Part shown: positions 52,187 through 61,062 of the stretch, in pieces
Layout: each line of letters starts with the position of its first letter
Numbering within the stretch: the stretch's first letter is position 1
Source: Paenibacillus sp. FSL R5-0490
GTDB taxonomy: Bacteria > Bacillota > Bacilli > Bacillales > Cytobacillaceae
DNA length: 64,000 nucleotides
NCBI RefSeq assembly: GCF_001956215.1
Contig: NZ_MRTQ01000001.1
Span: forward strand, 1-64,000
Direction of reading: 5' to 3'
The notes under the pieces: generated by a model
Seen by the model: only the letters and a program-made list of their open reading frames with translations
Told to the model about the DNA's origin: nothing
The model's database searches: none
Translations under genes and position numbers: made by a program

Positions 52187-53538
52187 AAAAGCTGCAGACG
52201 AAAAATGTTAGAGAAACGGCAATGGAGCTTCTTGAGGCGATTGAAAAAAATCAGTCCTACAGCAATCTTTTACTGAATAACGCCATAAAAAAGAATGAAA
52301 TTGATCAGAAGGACATTGGGCTGCTTACCGAACTGACATATGGTACCCTTCAGCGCCGGATGACACTCGATTTTTACCTGAAGCCCTTTTTGGCAGGCAA
52401 TAAAAAAATCGAAAGCTGGGTAAATCAGCTCTTGAGGCTGACGCTGTATCAGATGGTTTATCTTGATAAAATTCCTGACCGGGCAGCAATTTATGAGGCA
52501 GTAGAAATAGCAAAACGAAGAGGGCATAAAGGGATTTCCGGCATGGTCAACGGTGTGCTGAGAAACATTCAAAGGAAGGGGCTGCCGGATCCCGAACAAA
52601 TTGAGGACAGGGTGAAGCGCCTCTCCGTTGAGACCAGCCATCCAGAATGGCTTGTAAAAAGATGGGCCGATCAGCTGGGATTTGAAGAAACAAAGAAAAT
52701 GTGCGAAATAAACTTAACTGCCCCGCTGCAGACGGCAAGGGTAAATGAGGTAAAGGCTTCAAGGGAGGAGTGCCTGTCACTTCTTCAGGAAGAGGGATTT
52801 GAAGTGGAGCCAAGTCCGTTTATTCCAGTTGCCATTAAATGTTTAAGGGGCAATCTGGCCAATTCCCGTGTATTCAAAGAAGGACTGATTACTATTCAGG
52901 ATGAAAGCTCGATGCTTGCTGCTTATGCTCTTGGAGGCAATCCCGATGAGAAGATCCTGGATGCCTGTGCAGCTCCGGGAGGAAAAACGACACATATAGC
53001 AGAAAAACTGCAAAATACCGGTCAGGTCATTTCACTGGACCTTCACGAGCATAAAGTAAGGCTGATAAATGATAATGCCGATAGACTGGGACTAACAAAT
53101 ATTAAGACAAATGCCCTTGACAGCAGAAAAGTCCAGGAGCATTATGAAAAAGAATCTTTTGACCGTATTTTAGTGGATGCCCCATGTTCAGGCCTTGGAG
53201 TTATGAGAAGAAAGCCTGATATGAAATACACCAAAAAAGAAGAAGATTTATATCACCTCCATAAGATTCAGAGGAATCTATTGGATGCCGTTTCACCTTT
53301 ACTGAAAAAAGGTGGTATTCTTGTTTATAGTACATGTACAGTGGACAAAGAAGAAAATCAGCATGTTGTTCACGCGTTTTTAAAAGACAATGCGGAATTT
53401 GAGGGAGATCTATCTGTTCAGGAGCGGATGCCTAATGCAATTGCTTCTTTAATAGATGGCTTTGAACTGCAGGTTTTACCGCAGGATATTGGTTCGGACG
53501 GGTTTTATATTTCCTGTCTGAGAAAGAAGGTGCAATAA
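52183..53538 (+). CDS. rsmB: 16S rRNA cytosine-967 methyltransferase
   Basis: RsmB makes m5C in 16S rRNA. The 451-residue product has an N-terminal NusB-like domain ([23 protein letters not shown]) and a SAM methyltransferase domain with [32 protein letters not shown] (first Cys) and [13 protein letters not shown] (catalytic Cys). It overlaps fmt, and rlmN starts at the base after its stop. Confidence 0.96.
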   Translation: MKKLQTKNVRETAMELLEAIEKNQSYSNLLLNNAIKKNEIDQKDIGLLTELTYGTLQRRMTLDFYLKPFLAGNKKIESWVNQLLRLTLYQMVYLDKIPDRAAIYEAVEIAKRRGHKGISGMVNGVLRNIQRKGLPDPEQIEDRVKRLSVETSHPEWLVKRWADQLGFEETKKMCEINLTAPLQTARVNEVKASREECLSLLQEEGFEVEPSPFIPVAIKCLRGNLANSRVFKEGLITIQDESSMLAAYALGGNPDEKILDACAAPGGKTTHIAEKLQNTGQVISLDLHEHKVRLINDNADRLGLTNIKTNALDSRKVQEHYEKESFDRILVDAPCSGLGVMRRKPDMKYTKKEEDLYHLHKIQRNLLDAVSPLLKKGGILVYSTCTVDKEENQHVVHAFLKDNAEFEGDLSVQERMPNAIASLIDGFELQVLPQDIGSDGFYISCLRKKVQ

Positions 53539-54624
53539 ATGGAACAAAAAGCAGAAGAGAAAATGACAGCATCAGAACAAAAACCATCCATTTATACTTT
53601 ACAGCTTCATGAGCTGAGGGAATGGCTAAAAGAAAATAATGAGAAAGCCTTCAGGGCTGAGCAAATATTTGATTGGCTTTACACAAAGAGGGTCACATCA
53701 TTTGAGGATATGACGAATCTTTCAAAAGGGATGCGGGATACGCTATCAGCAAATTTTTCGCTGACAACCCTTAAAACGATCATCCAGCAGGAGTCTGCTG
53801 ATGGAACAATAAAATTCTTATTTGAACTTCATGATGGCTATTCAATTGAAACTGTACTGATGAGGCATGACTATGGGAATTCAGTATGTGTAACCACTCA
53901 GGTGGGCTGCAGGATCGGATGTACATTCTGTGCCTCCACATTAGGCGGATTAAAACGTAATCTTGAAGCAGGAGAAATCGTTGCTCAGGTCGTAAAAGTA
54001 CAACAGGCACTTGATGAAACAGATGAACGGGTCAGCTCAGTTGTCATTATGGGTATCGGTGAACCTTTTGATAATTATGACAGCATGCTCTCATTCCTTA
54101 AAATTATCAACCATGATAAAGGGCTGAATATCGGCGCACGCCATATAACTGTTTCGACAAGTGGGATCATTCCGAAAATTTATAAATTTGCAGATGAAAA
54201 CATGCAGATTAATTTCGCGATTTCCTTACATGCTCCAAACACCGAAATCAGGAGCCGCCTGATGCCTATAAATAGAGCATATAAGCTGCCGGACCTTATG
54301 GATTCAATCAGGTATTATATAAATAAGACAGGCAGACGTGTAAGCTTCGAATATGGCTTATTCGGAGGGGTAAATGATCAGGTGGAACATGCTGAAGAGC
54401 TGGCAAAGTTAATAAAAAATGTTAAGTGCCATGTTAACCTGATTCCAGTAAACTATGTGCCGGAACGGGATTATGTAAGAACACCCAAGGATCAGATTTT
54501 TGCTTTTGAAAAGACACTGAAGAATCACGGCATTAATGTAACCATTCGCAGGGAGCACGGTCACGATATAGATGCAGCATGCGGACAACTTCGTGCAAAG
54601 GAGCGAAAAGAGGAGACGAGGTGA
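53539..54624 (+). CDS. rlmN: Radical SAM RNA methyltransferase RlmN
   Basis: RlmN methylates C2 of adenosine 2503 in 23S rRNA and A37 in some tRNAs. The 361-residue product has the radical SAM motif CxxxCxxC at residues 124, 128 and 131 ([12 protein letters not shown]), GIGEPFDNY and a late conserved Cys in [18 protein letters not shown] precedes ATG. prpC follows four bases after its stop. Confidence 0.97.
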   Translation: MEQKAEEKMTASEQKPSIYTLQLHELREWLKENNEKAFRAEQIFDWLYTKRVTSFEDMTNLSKGMRDTLSANFSLTTLKTIIQQESADGTIKFLFELHDGYSIETVLMRHDYGNSVCVTTQVGCRIGCTFCASTLGGLKRNLEAGEIVAQVVKVQQALDETDERVSSVVIMGIGEPFDNYDSMLSFLKIINHDKGLNIGARHITVSTSGIIPKIYKFADENMQINFAISLHAPNTEIRSRLMPINRAYKLPDLMDSIRYYINKTGRRVSFEYGLFGGVNDQVEHAEELAKLIKNVKCHVNLIPVNYVPERDYVRTPKDQIFAFEKTLKNHGINVTIRREHGHDIDAACGQLRAKERKEETR

Positions 54625-54628
54625 CAGA

Positions 54629-55393
54629 ATGAAAGCTGTTTTCATGACAGATAGAGGCAAAGTCAGGCAGCATAATGAAGATAATGGCGGCATCTATGTG
54701 AACAGCAGCGGTCAGCGCCTTGCCATCGTAGCAGATGGCATGGGCGGCCACCGTGCTGGCGATGTGGCAAGCGAAATGACTTTAACAAGTTTGAAAGAAT
54801 TCTGGGATCAGACAGATGACTTTCAGACTGCCGATGAGGCTGAAGGGTGGCTGCAGAAGTATATTGCAGAGGTCAACACCATCCTTTATGAACATTCAAA
54901 AGTAAATGAACAATGCGAAGGTATGGGCACTACTGTTGTTGCTGCCATATGTACCGATCGTTTTGCGACTATTGCGAATATCGGCGACAGCAGATGTTAT
55001 ATTTTAAATGAGTCAGGTTTTCAGCAGCTGACGGAAGACCATTCCCTGGTGAATGAACTTGTAAGGTCAGGGCAGATTTCAAAGGAAGATGCCGAGCATC
55101 ATCCAAGAAAAAATGTGCTGCTGAGAGCGTTGGGAACGGAAGCAGCTGTTGAGATGGATATTAAAACTATTACATTCGAAGACGGCGACTTATTATTATT
55201 ATGTTCTGACGGATTGTCCAATAAGGTATCTGTGGCAGAAATGAGCGAAATCCTCAATAGTGGAGGTACACTTGAAGAAAAAGCTTCAGTCCTGATTGAT
55301 AAGGCCAATGATAATGGCGGCGAAGATAATATTACGCTCGTGATTGCTGAGTATGATGAAAGCAATGAGAGCGGGATGATAAATGATGATTAA
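54629..55393 (+). CDS. prpC: PP2C-type protein phosphatase PrpC
   Basis: PrpC dephosphorylates PrkC and its targets, with Mn2+ at the active site. The 254-residue product has TDRGKVRQHNEDN, the metal motif ADGMGGHRAGDVAS near 37-50, GTTVVAA, NIGDSRCYI and SDGLSNKV plus GGEDNITLVI. GAGGTGACAGA precedes ATG at 54629. The end overlaps prkC by 11 bases, as usual for the pair. Confidence 0.97.
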   Translation: MKAVFMTDRGKVRQHNEDNGGIYVNSSGQRLAIVADGMGGHRAGDVASEMTLTSLKEFWDQTDDFQTADEAEGWLQKYIAEVNTILYEHSKVNEQCEGMGTTVVAAICTDRFATIANIGDSRCYILNESGFQQLTEDHSLVNELVRSGQISKEDAEHHPRKNVLLRALGTEAAVEMDIKTITFEDGDLLLLCSDGLSNKVSVAEMSEILNSGGTLEEKASVLIDKANDNGGEDNITLVIAEYDESNESGMINDD

Positions 55394-57374
55394 GGGAAGA
55401 AGATTAAGCGGCCGCTATAGAATTATTGATATGATCGGCGGAGGAGGCATGGCGAATGTCTACCTGGCCCATGATATGATTCTTGATCGTGATGTAGCCG
55501 TGAAAGTGCTTCGGATGGACTTTGCCGAAGATGAAGAATTTATCCGCCGTTTTCATCGTGAAGCCCAGTCTGCAACCAGCTTAGCCCACCCGCATATCGT
55601 CAATATCTATGATGTTGGCGAGGAGGACTCAATCTATTATATTGTGATGGAATATGTAGATGGACAAACGTTAAAGCAATACATACAGCAAAACAGCCCT
55701 ATTCGCATAGATGATGCCCTGGAAATTTTGAAACAGCTGACCTCAGCCATATCTCATGCACATCAAAACCATATCATACACCGGGATATTAAACCGCATA
55801 ATATTTTGATAGACAGGCATGGTAATGTTAAGATTACTGATTTTGGAATTGCCATGGCACTAAGCGCTACAAGCATAACCCAGACAAATTCAGTGCTGGG
55901 CTCTGTTCATTATCTTTCTCCTGAACAGGCCAGAGGGGGAATGGCCAACAGAAAGTCTGATATCTATTCCCTTGGAATTGTTATGTTTGAGCTGTTGACA
56001 GGAAGGCTTCCTTTCTCAGGTGAATCTGCGGTATCAATAGCACTCAAACATCTGCAATCGGAGACGCCTTCTCTGAAGAGATGGAATCCATCCATACCGC
56101 AAAGTGTTGAAAATATCGTTTTAAAAGCGACCGCTAAAGATCCTTTTCACAGGTATGATACCGTTGAAGAAATGGAAGAAGATATCAGAACAGCTCTTGA
56201 GCCCGAAAGACTGCATGAAAAAAAGTTCATAGTGCCGATTGACGATGATGCTACAAAAGCTATACCTGTTATTACAGATGACCGCCCATATGAAAGTATG
56301 GATGAGACCTTAGTTCATGCAAAGGATCCAAAGGGTGACACGCAGCCTGTGGCAAACCCCCTCCCTGAAAAGAAGAAGAAGGAAAAAAAGAAGAAGAAAA
56401 AGAAATGGCCGATAATCCTGGTATCAGTCTTTATGTTTCTGATTGTGACAGGGATCCTTGCTATAACCGTTTTTCCTGATCTGATGGAGCCAAAGGATGT
56501 TCAGGTTCCGGATGTATCCGGCAAAGAGGTGGAAGATGCAATAGCAGAGCTGATTGCCGCAGGGTTTACGGTTAGGGATACAAAGCCGATCAGTGACCCG
56601 GATGTTGATGAAGGCCTCGTAGTTAAAACAGATCCGAAAGCAGGCAGGACTGTTAAAGAGGGAACCTCCATTGATATCTATGAAAGCTCCGGCAAAGAAA
56701 AATTTGAATTAGCAGATTACCAGGGCAGGCAATATGGTGATGTTGTCCGCCTGCTTGAAAGCAAAAATTTTAAAAGCATTGAAAAAAACGAAGAAACCGA
56801 TGATAGTGAGCCGGCTGGGACCATCCTGGATCAAAACTTATCAGAAGGCGACCTTGTCGTTCCAGAGGATACGGAATTGATTTTCACTGTGAGCAAAGGA
56901 CCGGCGCCAATAGCATTAAAAGATTTACGCGGCTATAACGAAAAGGGTCTTCAGGAGTACGAAGAATCTTCAGGATTGAAGGTAGAATACGGGGAAGAAG
57001 AGTACCATGAGGAAGTCCCTGAAGGGCTGGTCATCAAACAGGACCCGGCACCAGGCGCAAATCTGACAAGGGGACAGAAGGTGACGGTGGTTCTTTCAAA
57101 AGGAAAAAAAGAACTCCTTCCTAAGACTGAAAATATTGAGATCAGCATTCCATATGAGCCTGCCGCCGAAGGTGAGCCCAATGAAGTTCAGATTATCATT
57201 AAGGATTTGAATAATACAGGTTCTGAACCAATGCATACAGAGCTGATCTATGAAGATGTAGTAATACCAATTGATCTGACAATCGCTCCTGGACAGAATG
57301 CTTCTTATAAGGTTCTGCGCGATGGCCAGGTTTTTGAGGAAAAAGAAATACCTTATCCGGATGAAGAATCATAA
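55383..57374 (+). CDS. prkC: PASTA-domain Ser/Thr kinase PrkC
   Basis: PrkC is a membrane kinase that senses muropeptides or lipid II and phosphorylates growth, germination and wall targets. The 663-residue product has a kinase domain (GGGGMANVYLA at 19-29, Lys41, HRDIKPHN at 133-140, DFG at 153-155), a lysine-rich juxtamembrane run, one membrane segment near 343-362, three PASTA repeats (about 370-570) and a C-terminal extracellular beta-rich tail. It overlaps prpC. rsgA follows closely. Confidence 0.97.
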   Translation: MMIKGRRLSGRYRIIDMIGGGGMANVYLAHDMILDRDVAVKVLRMDFAEDEEFIRRFHREAQSATSLAHPHIVNIYDVGEEDSIYYIVMEYVDGQTLKQYIQQNSPIRIDDALEILKQLTSAISHAHQNHIIHRDIKPHNILIDRHGNVKITDFGIAMALSATSITQTNSVLGSVHYLSPEQARGGMANRKSDIYSLGIVMFELLTGRLPFSGESAVSIALKHLQSETPSLKRWNPSIPQSVENIVLKATAKDPFHRYDTVEEMEEDIRTALEPERLHEKKFIVPIDDDATKAIPVITDDRPYESMDETLVHAKDPKGDTQPVANPLPEKKKKEKKKKKKKWPIILVSVFMFLIVTGILAITVFPDLMEPKDVQVPDVSGKEVEDAIAELIAAGFTVRDTKPISDPDVDEGLVVKTDPKAGRTVKEGTSIDIYESSGKEKFELADYQGRQYGDVVRLLESKNFKSIEKNEETDDSEPAGTILDQNLSEGDLVVPEDTELIFTVSKGPAPIALKDLRGYNEKGLQEYEESSGLKVEYGEEEYHEEVPEGLVIKQDPAPGANLTRGQKVTVVLSKGKKELLPKTENIEISIPYEPAAEGEPNEVQIIIKDLNNTGSEPMHTELIYEDVVIPIDLTIAPGQNASYKVLRDGQVFEEKEIPYPDEES

Positions 57375-57389
57375 GCAAGGAGTGTTGCT

Positions 57390-58271
57390 ATGCCTGAAGG
57401 CAAAATTATTAAAGCCATAGCAGGGTTTTATTATGTATTAAGCGGAAATGAAACCATTCAGTGCCGCGGACGCGGAGTTTTCAGGAAAAATAAAGTTACA
57501 CCGCTTGTCGGTGATGAAGTAGTGTTTCAGGCAGAAAGTAATACAGAAGGATACATCTTAGAAGTAAAGGAACGGAAAAATGAGCTGATTCGTCCGCCGA
57601 TTGCCAATGTTGATCAGGCCATTCTTGTATTTTCAGCTGTTGAACCGGGCTTTAGCACCTCTCTTTTAGATCGTTTCCTGGTGCTGGTTGAATTTAATCA
57701 TATAAAGCCGCTCATCTGCATTACTAAAATTGACCTGGCAGATGAAAGTGAGTATAGGAAAATTCAGCAATATGCATCTGATTACCGCAAAGCCGGCTAT
57801 GATGTTTTGCTGACATCCTCTGAAACAGAAGAAGGTGTTAAAGATCTGATGCCCTATCTGGAAGGTGAGATATCTGTTTTTGCCGGACAGTCAGGTGTGG
57901 GGAAATCTTCTTTGTTAAACGTTCTAAGACCGGACCTGGAGCTGAAAACAAATGATATATCTTCGCATTTGGGCAGAGGAAAGCATACGACCAGGCATGT
58001 AGAGCTGCTCGAGGTTGGAAAAGGGCTTGTTGCTGATACCCCGGGATTCAGCTCCCTCGAATTCACGGATATCGAATTGGAGGATCTCAATTATTGCTTC
58101 CCTGAAATTCAGGAGAAAAGTGAACTTTGTAAATTTAGAGGATGCCTGCACATGGCTGAGCCTAAATGCGCTGTAAAAGCCGCCTGTGAAAACGGTGAAA
58201 TTCCATCCTACAGGTATGAACACTACAAAACCTTTCTGCAGGAAATCAAAGATAGAAAGCCGAGGTATTAA
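57390..58271 (+). CDS. rsgA: Ribosome small-subunit GTPase RsgA
   Basis: RsgA (CpgA, YloQ) is a circularly permuted GTPase that checks late 30S maturation. The 293-residue product has an OB domain (about 1-65), G4 TKID, the G1 motif FAGQSGVGKSSLLN, G3 DTPGFSS and a C-terminal zinc motif (Cys in LCKFRGCLHMAEPKCAV). AAGGAGTG precedes ATG. It is a target of PrkC in B. subtilis and sits next to it here. Confidence 0.97.
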   Translation: MPEGKIIKAIAGFYYVLSGNETIQCRGRGVFRKNKVTPLVGDEVVFQAESNTEGYILEVKERKNELIRPPIANVDQAILVFSAVEPGFSTSLLDRFLVLVEFNHIKPLICITKIDLADESEYRKIQQYASDYRKAGYDVLLTSSETEEGVKDLMPYLEGEISVFAGQSGVGKSSLLNVLRPDLELKTNDISSHLGRGKHTTRHVELLEVGKGLVADTPGFSSLEFTDIELEDLNYCFPEIQEKSELCKFRGCLHMAEPKCAVKAACENGEIPSYRYEHYKTFLQEIKDRKPRY

Positions 58272-58274
58272 TTT

Positions 58275-58925
58275 ATGGTAAAAATCGCACCTTCTATTTT
58301 ATCGGCAGACTTTTCTAAATTGGGAGAAGAGATTAAAGATGTTGAACGCGGCGGAGCTGATTATATTCACGTTGATGTAATGGACGGCCATTTTGTGCCG
58401 AATATTACAATTGGTCCATTAATAGTGGATGCCATCCGTCCTGTAACAAAGCTGCCCCTTGACGTTCATTTGATGATAGAAGATCCGGATAGTTACATTG
58501 AGGCATTTGCTAATGCGGGTGCCGATTACATCACTGTTCATGCAGAAGCATGCAGGCATCTCCACAGAACGGTTCATTTTATTAAATCCTTTGGCGTCAA
58601 GGCTGGAGTGGTTCTTAATCCAGCTACACCAGTTAATATGATAGAGCATGTTATCGAAGATATCGATATGGTATTGCTTATGTCTGTTAATCCCGGTTTT
58701 GGAGGGCAGAAATTCATCCCATCCGTTCTTCCGAAGATTGCAGCCGTAAAAAAATTGGCTGACGCAAAAGGCCTAAACATTGAAATAGAAGTGGACGGCG
58801 GAGTAAATGAAGAAACAGCGCAATTGTGCATTGAAGCTGGAGCCAATGTGCTGGTTGCCGGGTCGGCGATTTATAATCAGAAAGACAGAGCAGCAGCGAT
58901 TGCTGCTTTAAAGGGTTCGCAATAA
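58275..58925 (+). CDS. rpe: Ribulose-phosphate 3-epimerase
   Basis: Rpe interconverts ribulose-5-phosphate and xylulose-5-phosphate. The 216-residue TIM barrel has [59 protein letters not shown] and [10 protein letters not shown]. It starts three bases after the rsgA stop. A terminator follows. Confidence 0.96.
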   Translation: MVKIAPSILSADFSKLGEEIKDVERGGADYIHVDVMDGHFVPNITIGPLIVDAIRPVTKLPLDVHLMIEDPDSYIEAFANAGADYITVHAEACRHLHRTVHFIKSFGVKAGVVLNPATPVNMIEHVIEDIDMVLLMSVNPGFGGQKFIPSVLPKIAAVKKLADAKGLNIEIEVDGGVNEETAQLCIEAGANVLVAGSAIYNQKDRAAAIAALKGSQ

Positions 58926-58930
58926 AAAGA

Positions 58931-58957
58931 AGCCAGCTGGAATACAGCTGGCTTTTT
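58931..58957 (+). terminator. Terminator after rpe
   Basis: AGCCAGCTG (58931-58939) pairs with CAGCTGGCT (58945-58953), followed by T residues. Confidence 0.88.
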
Positions 58958-58996
58958 GTCATATATAAGATACATTAATGAATGGAGCAATGTATA

Positions 58997-59644
58997 ATGA
59001 TTATCAATATTTTAGCTGGCGGCCCGGATGACTTGCTGCCTGATCTGCATTCGTTCAGTAATACAGCTGATATTTGGGTCGGAGTAGACAGAGGGGTGCT
59101 TACTCTAATTCAAAGCGGCATTCAGCCGGAAATGGCATTTGGTGATTTTGATTCTGTGTCGGATGAAGAGCTTTTACTCATTGAAGAAAATGTAAAAGAG
59201 CTGAACAGGTTCAAACCGGAGAAGGATGAAACGGACATGGAGCTTGCCTTGAATTGGGCACTCGGCCAAAAACCTGAAAAAGTCAGTTTGCTTGGTGCCA
59301 CAGGCGGCAGGCTTGACCACTTATTCGCAAACATTCAGCTGTTAATAAAGCCTGCACTAGCGGAAGACTTTGTTCCTGTCGAAATTATTGACAAGTCTAA
59401 TAAGATTTACATTAAGACTCCAGGTAAATACAGCATAAAGCAGCATTCAAATTTCAAATACATTTCGTTTGTTCCGATTACTATGGAAATTAAAGGCCTC
59501 ACCCTGAGAAATTTCAAGTATCCACTGACAGATCGGACCGTCCCTGCCGGTTCTACTCTTTGTATCAGTAATGAACTTATTGATGATTGTGGTACTTTTT
59601 CTTTTACTGAAGGCATATTAATGGTTGTAAGAAGCAAGGATTAA
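58997..59644 (+). CDS. thiN: Thiamine pyrophosphokinase
   Basis: ThiN converts thiamine to thiamine diphosphate with ATP. The 215-residue product has IINILAGGPDDLLPDL, VGVDRGVLTLI, FGDFDSVS, KDETDMELALNWAL and LGATGGRLDHLFANI. ATG at 58997 is favoured (TGGAG about 9 bases upstream, start like B. subtilis ThiN), with an in-frame ATG at 58982. It is followed by a 177-base gap before spoVM. Confidence 0.95.
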   Translation: MIINILAGGPDDLLPDLHSFSNTADIWVGVDRGVLTLIQSGIQPEMAFGDFDSVSDEELLLIEENVKELNRFKPEKDETDMELALNWALGQKPEKVSLLGATGGRLDHLFANIQLLIKPALAEDFVPVEIIDKSNKIYIKTPGKYSIKQHSNFKYISFVPITMEIKGLTLRNFKYPLTDRTVPAGSTLCISNELIDDCGTFSFTEGILMVVRSKD

Positions 59645-59821
59645 GTGCCGGGCCGGTGCTTCCCTGCAAGATGCGGGAAAGCTGGATATGAGTCTTAGCA
59701 TGAATTGCTTTCTGATCATTTTTTGTAATCATGAGTACTCATCTTTCATTATTTGAATAAGATGGTAAAGACGATTTAAGGACAGAATGGATGCGTAAGA
59801 TCGTGAGGAGGGACACGAGTA
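59645..59821 (+). other. thiN-spoVM gap
   Basis: The gap holds an imperfect hairpin (TTCCC/GGGAA around 59667-59690) without T-run and a perfect 12-base palindrome ATGAGTACTCAT (59731-59742). spoVM is sigma-E-dependent in B. subtilis, but I could not fix a convincing sigma-E promoter here. Confidence 0.35.
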
Positions 59822-59902
59822 ATGAGATTTTATACAATCAAACTTCCTAAATTTTTAGGGGGCATTGTGCGTGCCATGTTAGGGACCTTCAAAAAGGGGT
59901 AG
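59822..59902 (+). CDS. spoVM: Spore coat anchor peptide SpoVM
   Basis: SpoVM is a tiny amphipathic peptide that senses the positive curvature of the outer forespore membrane and anchors SpoIVA. The 26-residue product begins MRFYTIKLPKFLGGIVRAML, nearly identical to the B. subtilis peptide, including the Pro at residue 9 that helps shallow membrane insertion. AGGAGGG precedes ATG at 59822 by nine bases. It is too short for usual gene-length cut-offs. A short hairpin terminator follows. Confidence 0.96.
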   Translation: MRFYTIKLPKFLGGIVRAMLGTFKKG

Positions 59903-59940
59903 ACACCCATAAATTAAAAAGAAAATAGCATCAAAACTTG

Positions 59941-59968
59941 GCACCTCACCTGGGGTGCTTTTATTTTT
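59941..59968 (+). terminator. Weak terminator after spoVM
   Basis: GCACCT (59941-59946) pairs with GGGTGC (59953-59958) including one G-T pair, then TTTTATTTTTT. Confidence 0.6.
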
Positions 59969-60009
59969 TGCCTAAATGGGGGAGAATGATAGTGGGTCAA
60001 AAAAGGAAA

Positions 60010-60037
60010 ATAAAAAGGACATCCAAAAGGGATGTCC
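60010..60037 (-). terminator. Terminator after rpmB (minus strand)
   Basis: GGACATCC (60017-60024) and GGATGTCC (60030-60037) form a stem; on the minus strand it is followed by TTTTT. Confidence 0.8.
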
Positions 60038-60046
60038 CTGAGCATG

Positions 60047-60235
60047 TTATACGCGCTCAACTTTACCTGATTTAAGTGCTCTTGCAGAAACCCAAACACG
60101 TTTAGGTTTACCGTCTACAAGAATACGTACCTTCTGAAGGTTAGCACCCCAAGTGCGCTTGTTAGCGTTCATTGCGTGAGAACGTGCGTTACCTGAAGTT
60201 GTTTTTTTACCAGTTACTACACATTTGCGTGGCAT
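60047..60235 (-). CDS. rpmB: 50S ribosomal protein L28
   Basis: L28 is a 62-residue ribosomal protein. It starts [20 protein letters not shown] and continues with the basic [15 protein letters not shown] stretch. One cysteine remains, so it is the form without a complete CxxC zinc pair. GGAGGGAAAC precedes the ATG at 60235; the open frame is nine codons longer. It is divergent from yloU and convergent with spoVM. Confidence 0.97.
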   Translation of the reverse strand: MPRKCVVTGKKTTSGNARSHAMNANKRTWGANLQKVRILVDGKPKRVWVSARALKSGKVERV

Positions 60236-60367
60236 GTATGTTTCCCTCCTTACTAAAAGCATAAGCTGAAACTATTTTTCAATGCTTTCATCTGCAATAG
60301 TCAGATTCATCCATCTGAATTAATGCGGAATCCCTGTGCGGATTTCGACATTAAAAGATACTTTAAT

Positions 60368-60396
60368 AATTTATCATACAACCCTTCTGATTGCAA
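60368..60396 (-). promoter_or_regulatory. rpmB promoter candidate
   Basis: On the minus strand TTGCAA (60396-60391) and TAAATT (60373-60368) are 17 bases apart, and TGA precedes the -10. This gives a 5' leader of about 130 bases. Confidence 0.45.
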
Positions 60397-60420
60397 TAGT
60401 TTGCTTTCAAGAAAATTTCC

Positions 60421-60452
60421 TTGACATAGGGGGATGGAACATGAGCTATAAT
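60421..60452 (+). promoter_or_regulatory. yloU promoter candidate
   Basis: TTGACA (60421-60426) and TATAAT (60447-60452) are both perfect, but the spacer is 20 bases, longer than ideal, so an activator may be needed. Confidence 0.5.
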
Positions 60453-60535
60453 AGAGATGGAGAAGTATAACTTTCAATATCACAGCCCATATAGTAAAAT
60501 ATTATAAGGTATGCTTTAAGCTTTGAAGTTAGAAA

Positions 60536-60660
60536 GACCGCTGCCCAGCTAAAAAAGGTGAATTGTCTCTTGCCGGAAGGCTTAGCCTCCAGGATGCAAT
60601 TCAGGGGAAAGCCAGCACTATCGTTAAGCGGCAGTGCCTGAAGAAGCTTTTATGAAAAGC
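60536..60660 (+). promoter_or_regulatory. Structured yloU leader RNA, class not recognised
   Basis: Hairpin A pairs GAATTGT (60560-60566) with GCAATTC (60596-60602) and encloses a smaller hairpin (60575-60590). Hairpin B pairs GCACT (60615-60619) with AGTGC (60633-60637). A competing long-range stem pairs CGCTGCC (60539-60545) with GGCAGTG (60630-60636) and excludes hairpin B. No known riboswitch class was recognised by eye. Confidence 0.5.
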
Positions 60661-60683
60661 AATTTCCAAAGGGGGAACGAACC

Positions 60684-61046
60684 ATGTCCATCGAATTAAA
60701 AACAAATTTCGGGCAAATTGATATCTCTAATGACGTAATTGCAACAATCGCAGGCGGAGCAGCAGTTGACTGCTACGGCATCGTAGGAATGGCCTCTAAA
60801 AATCAAATTAAGGATGGTCTTACAGATATACTGCGAAAAGAGAATTTTACCCGTGGTGTAATTGTTCGCCAGGAAGAAGATGAAGTACATATCGATATGT
60901 ATATTATTGTAAGTTACGGAACGAAAATTTCCGAGGTTGCCCACAATGTGCAATCTAAAGTGAAATACACCCTTGATAAAACAGTTGGGCTTAGCACTGA
61001 CTCGGTTAATATTTACGTTCAGGGAGTTCGAGTAACGAACCCGTAG
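60684..61046 (+). CDS. yloU: Asp23/Gls24-family envelope stress protein YloU
   Basis: This 120-residue Asp23 (DUF322) protein has the family core ISNDVIATIAGGAAVDCYGIVGMASK and DEVHIDMYIIVSYGTKISEVAHNVQSKVKYTLDKTVG, ending VNIYVQGVRV. Related proteins are membrane-associated and linked to envelope stress, but YloU's role is unknown. GGGGGAACG precedes ATG. It is 16 bases before yloV, and a folded leader of about 220 bases lies upstream. Confidence 0.93.
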   Translation: MSIELKTNFGQIDISNDVIATIAGGAAVDCYGIVGMASKNQIKDGLTDILRKENFTRGVIVRQEEDEVHIDMYIIVSYGTKISEVAHNVQSKVKYTLDKTVGLSTDSVNIYVQGVRVTNP

Positions 61047-61062
61047 TGAGGAGGAAAGACTT

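Noticed and set aside
56366-56406. Lysine-codon run in prkC as a possible frameshift or artefact
   Set aside because: The frame remains open, and a basic run before the membrane segment is normal for PrkC.
60536-60640. M-box (magnesium) riboswitch before yloU
   Set aside because: Shares a short CCGCTGCCCAG stretch only; the GGTGAGGCTCC core and the CAATGGGTCAACAG part are missing, and the gene is not a transporter.
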